The notes beneath the pieces were generated by a model. That model was given only the letters and a program-made list of their open reading frames with translations, was not told where the DNA came from and searched no databases. The position numbers and the translations under genes are program-made. A stretch of 6,064 nt of DNA from assembly GCA_013815395.1 (NCBI GenBank), contig JACDGH010000168.1, positions 1-6,064 on the forward strand, given 5' to 3'. Origin of the DNA: Parachlamydiaceae bacterium. Lineage in GTDB: Bacteria > Chlamydiota > Chlamydiia > Chlamydiales > Parachlamydiaceae. Within the stretch, counting starts at the first letter, position 1, and every line of letters begins with the position of its first letter. Below are positions 5,000 through 6,064 of the stretch, one piece after another.

Positions 5000-6007
5000 T
5001 CATTTAATTTTTACGGTTAAAACGGTCACGTTATCATTGCTGCCACTCCTGATAGCCAAATCTACTAAGTTATGGCTTATTTGGCTTGCAAGTTTATCAG
5101 CAGATGCTTTAACACAGTTTACAATAACATCCTCCTCTATACACTCTCGTAGTCCATCGCAGGCAAGTACAATTATATCCCCCGGCAATAGGTAGCAGCG
5201 ATCTAATTTTGGTTTAGTAACAACTGTATTAAATAAACGCCCTATATTATTTATTTGGTCACCGAAGGCACGACTGACATTACAACCCACATTAAAATTT
5301 TCTGAGGGCGCTCCCCCTAGCTTTTGATGTATGCGTCGATGCCGGGAAGTTATACCTTCTTTTTCCCAATAATCTACAATAGGTTTTTTATATTCACCCC
5401 TTGTAGCAATAGCCGCCCGCAGTTCATCTGGCCAGCTCCCCCAATCTCTTATACAGGAAATAGGGATCGACCAATACTTTCCTTCAATATTTCTATAGAT
5501 ATTCGCTTCACTATCGCCTAAAGTTGCAGTATAGATGCAATTAGTGCTTTGTTCAATATAACAAATAACCGCTGTACAGCCCATATGATTAAATTCAGAT
5601 TTTTCGATAATTTCATTCTGAATAACAAAACAAGTTTCTTCAAGAGCTTGATGAATATTGTATTTTTCTTTTGAAAATAATCTATGAGTTTTGTGCTTTT
5701 CTAACATTTGAGGAAATAGGATTTGAAATCTTGCGCTAACGTAATCAGCCACCTCACTACCTCCATGTCCATCTAAAACTCCGAGTAATCTCCCACCTGG
5801 CAAGGTTTTATCAAAATAAGCGTCTTCCATAGTTTCCCTGTACCCTTGAGATTCTACACAAGCCGTTACCCATTCTAGATGAATAGGATCCTTTGCTTTG
5901 AGCTGTAATTGTTCTGGATATTCATAAGGATTATAGAGGCTTAGAGGATTTCTTAGTTTAAAGCCTTCTGCATGTTCATTTCGCGCTTTCATCAAATTAT
6001 TTTGCAT
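5000..6007 (-). CDS. PP2C-family (PPM) serine/threonine protein phosphatase, eukaryote-like
   Basis: This metal-dependent protein phosphatase removes phosphate from Ser/Thr using two Mn2+/Mg2+ ions. From the ATG at 6007 it has 335 residues. The full motif set is present: GYRETMEDA (Asp62), GVLDGHGGSE (Asp79-Gly80), MGCTAV (142-147), LGDSEANIY (163-171), NVSRAFGD (243-250), VLACDGL (Asp284) and SGSNDNVTV (Asp325-Asn326). The enzyme should therefore be active. No signal peptide or membrane segment is seen. The stretch between LGDS and SRAFGD is about 80 residues, longer than the roughly 50 of human PPM1A, and lacks a plain T.DHKP motif. Upstream of the ATG there is no clear ribosome site (only AAAAAG), and the frame stays open for 19 more codons to the window edge, so the true start may lie outside. 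Possible targets are the bacterium's own Hanks-type kinases' substrates or, if secreted, host proteins. The choice is not decided by this sequence. Confidence 0.88.
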   Translation of the reverse strand: MQNNLMKARNEHAEGFKLRNPLSLYNPYEYPEQLQLKAKDPIHLEWVTACVESQGYRETMEDAYFDKTLPGGRLLGVLDGHGGSEVADYVSARFQILFPQMLEKHKTHRLFSKEKYNIHQALEETCFVIQNEIIEKSEFNHMGCTAVICYIEQSTNCIYTATLGDSEANIYRNIEGKYWSIPISCIRDWGSWPDELRAAIATRGEYKKPIVDYWEKEGITSRHRRIHQKLGGAPSENFNVGCNVSRAFGDQINNIGRLFNTVVTKPKLDRCYLLPGDIIVLACDGLRECIEEDVIVNCVKASADKLASQISHNLVDLAIRSGSNDNVTVLTVKIK

Positions 6008-6064
6008 CTTTTTAGATGCGACTTTTCTACTGATAAAACCCTTTCCCCAATCCCGATGAACTGG

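Noticed and set aside
5324..5521. Plus-strand open frame of 65 codons
   Set aside because: It is antisense to the phosphatase gene between its LGDS and SRAFGD motifs.
6008..6064. Open codons upstream of the phosphatase start, including an HRD-like triplet recalling protein kinases
   Set aside because: Nineteen codons with no stop are not significant and no other kinase motif is visible, so a kinase-phosphatase fusion is not supported.

Overview
The window looks like part of the chromosome of an AT-rich, probably obligate intracellular bacterium. A member of the Parachlamydiaceae or a related chlamydia is my best guess. This rests on three things. The metal-transport genes run binding protein - ATPase - permease, as in the znu-like cluster of chlamydiae. 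A eukaryote-like PP2C phosphatase lies beside them. The tRNA-Ser gene lacks an encoded CCA end, which argues against gammaproteobacteria such as Legionella or Coxiella. No single marker gene fixes the taxonomy, so this is inference.

Layout. (1) 1-591, plus strand: the 3' part of a multi-pass membrane protein of the TauE/SafE / UreH-like / DsbD-type transmembrane family, cut by the left edge. (2) 592-2536: a long, AT-rich, gene-poor stretch. On the minus strand it holds two small genes of unknown function (768-1121 and 1243-1581) that are clearly paralogs of each other, and a tRNA-Ser(GGA) gene (1935-2022) followed by a terminator-like hairpin. The part from 2023 to 2536 has no gene. It contains a near-perfect 17-bp inverted repeat about 200 bp apart, a small hairpin, a short degenerate CTCTGCGTT-type repeat and the leader of the transport operon. 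(3) 2537-4994, plus strand: a tight three-gene operon for a zinc/manganese-type ABC importer (periplasmic binding protein, ATPase, permease). The first two genes overlap by one base. (4) 5000-6007, minus strand: a PP2C-type Ser/Thr phosphatase with all catalytic motifs, converging on the operon with only 5 bp between stop codons. Its reading frame stays open to the right edge.

How the genes work together. The three transporter proteins form one importer: the binding protein captures the metal outside the inner membrane, the permease passes it, and the ATPase drives it. PP2C enzymes need Mn2+ or Mg2+, but the phosphatase is on the opposite strand and any link to the transporter is only positional. 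The most novel content is the tandem pair of uncharacterised small proteins. Next come the repeat-bearing spacer, the Cys-rich loop of the metal-binding protein and the enlarged flap region of the phosphatase. I see no clear evidence of a CRISPR array, transposase, phage or defence system.
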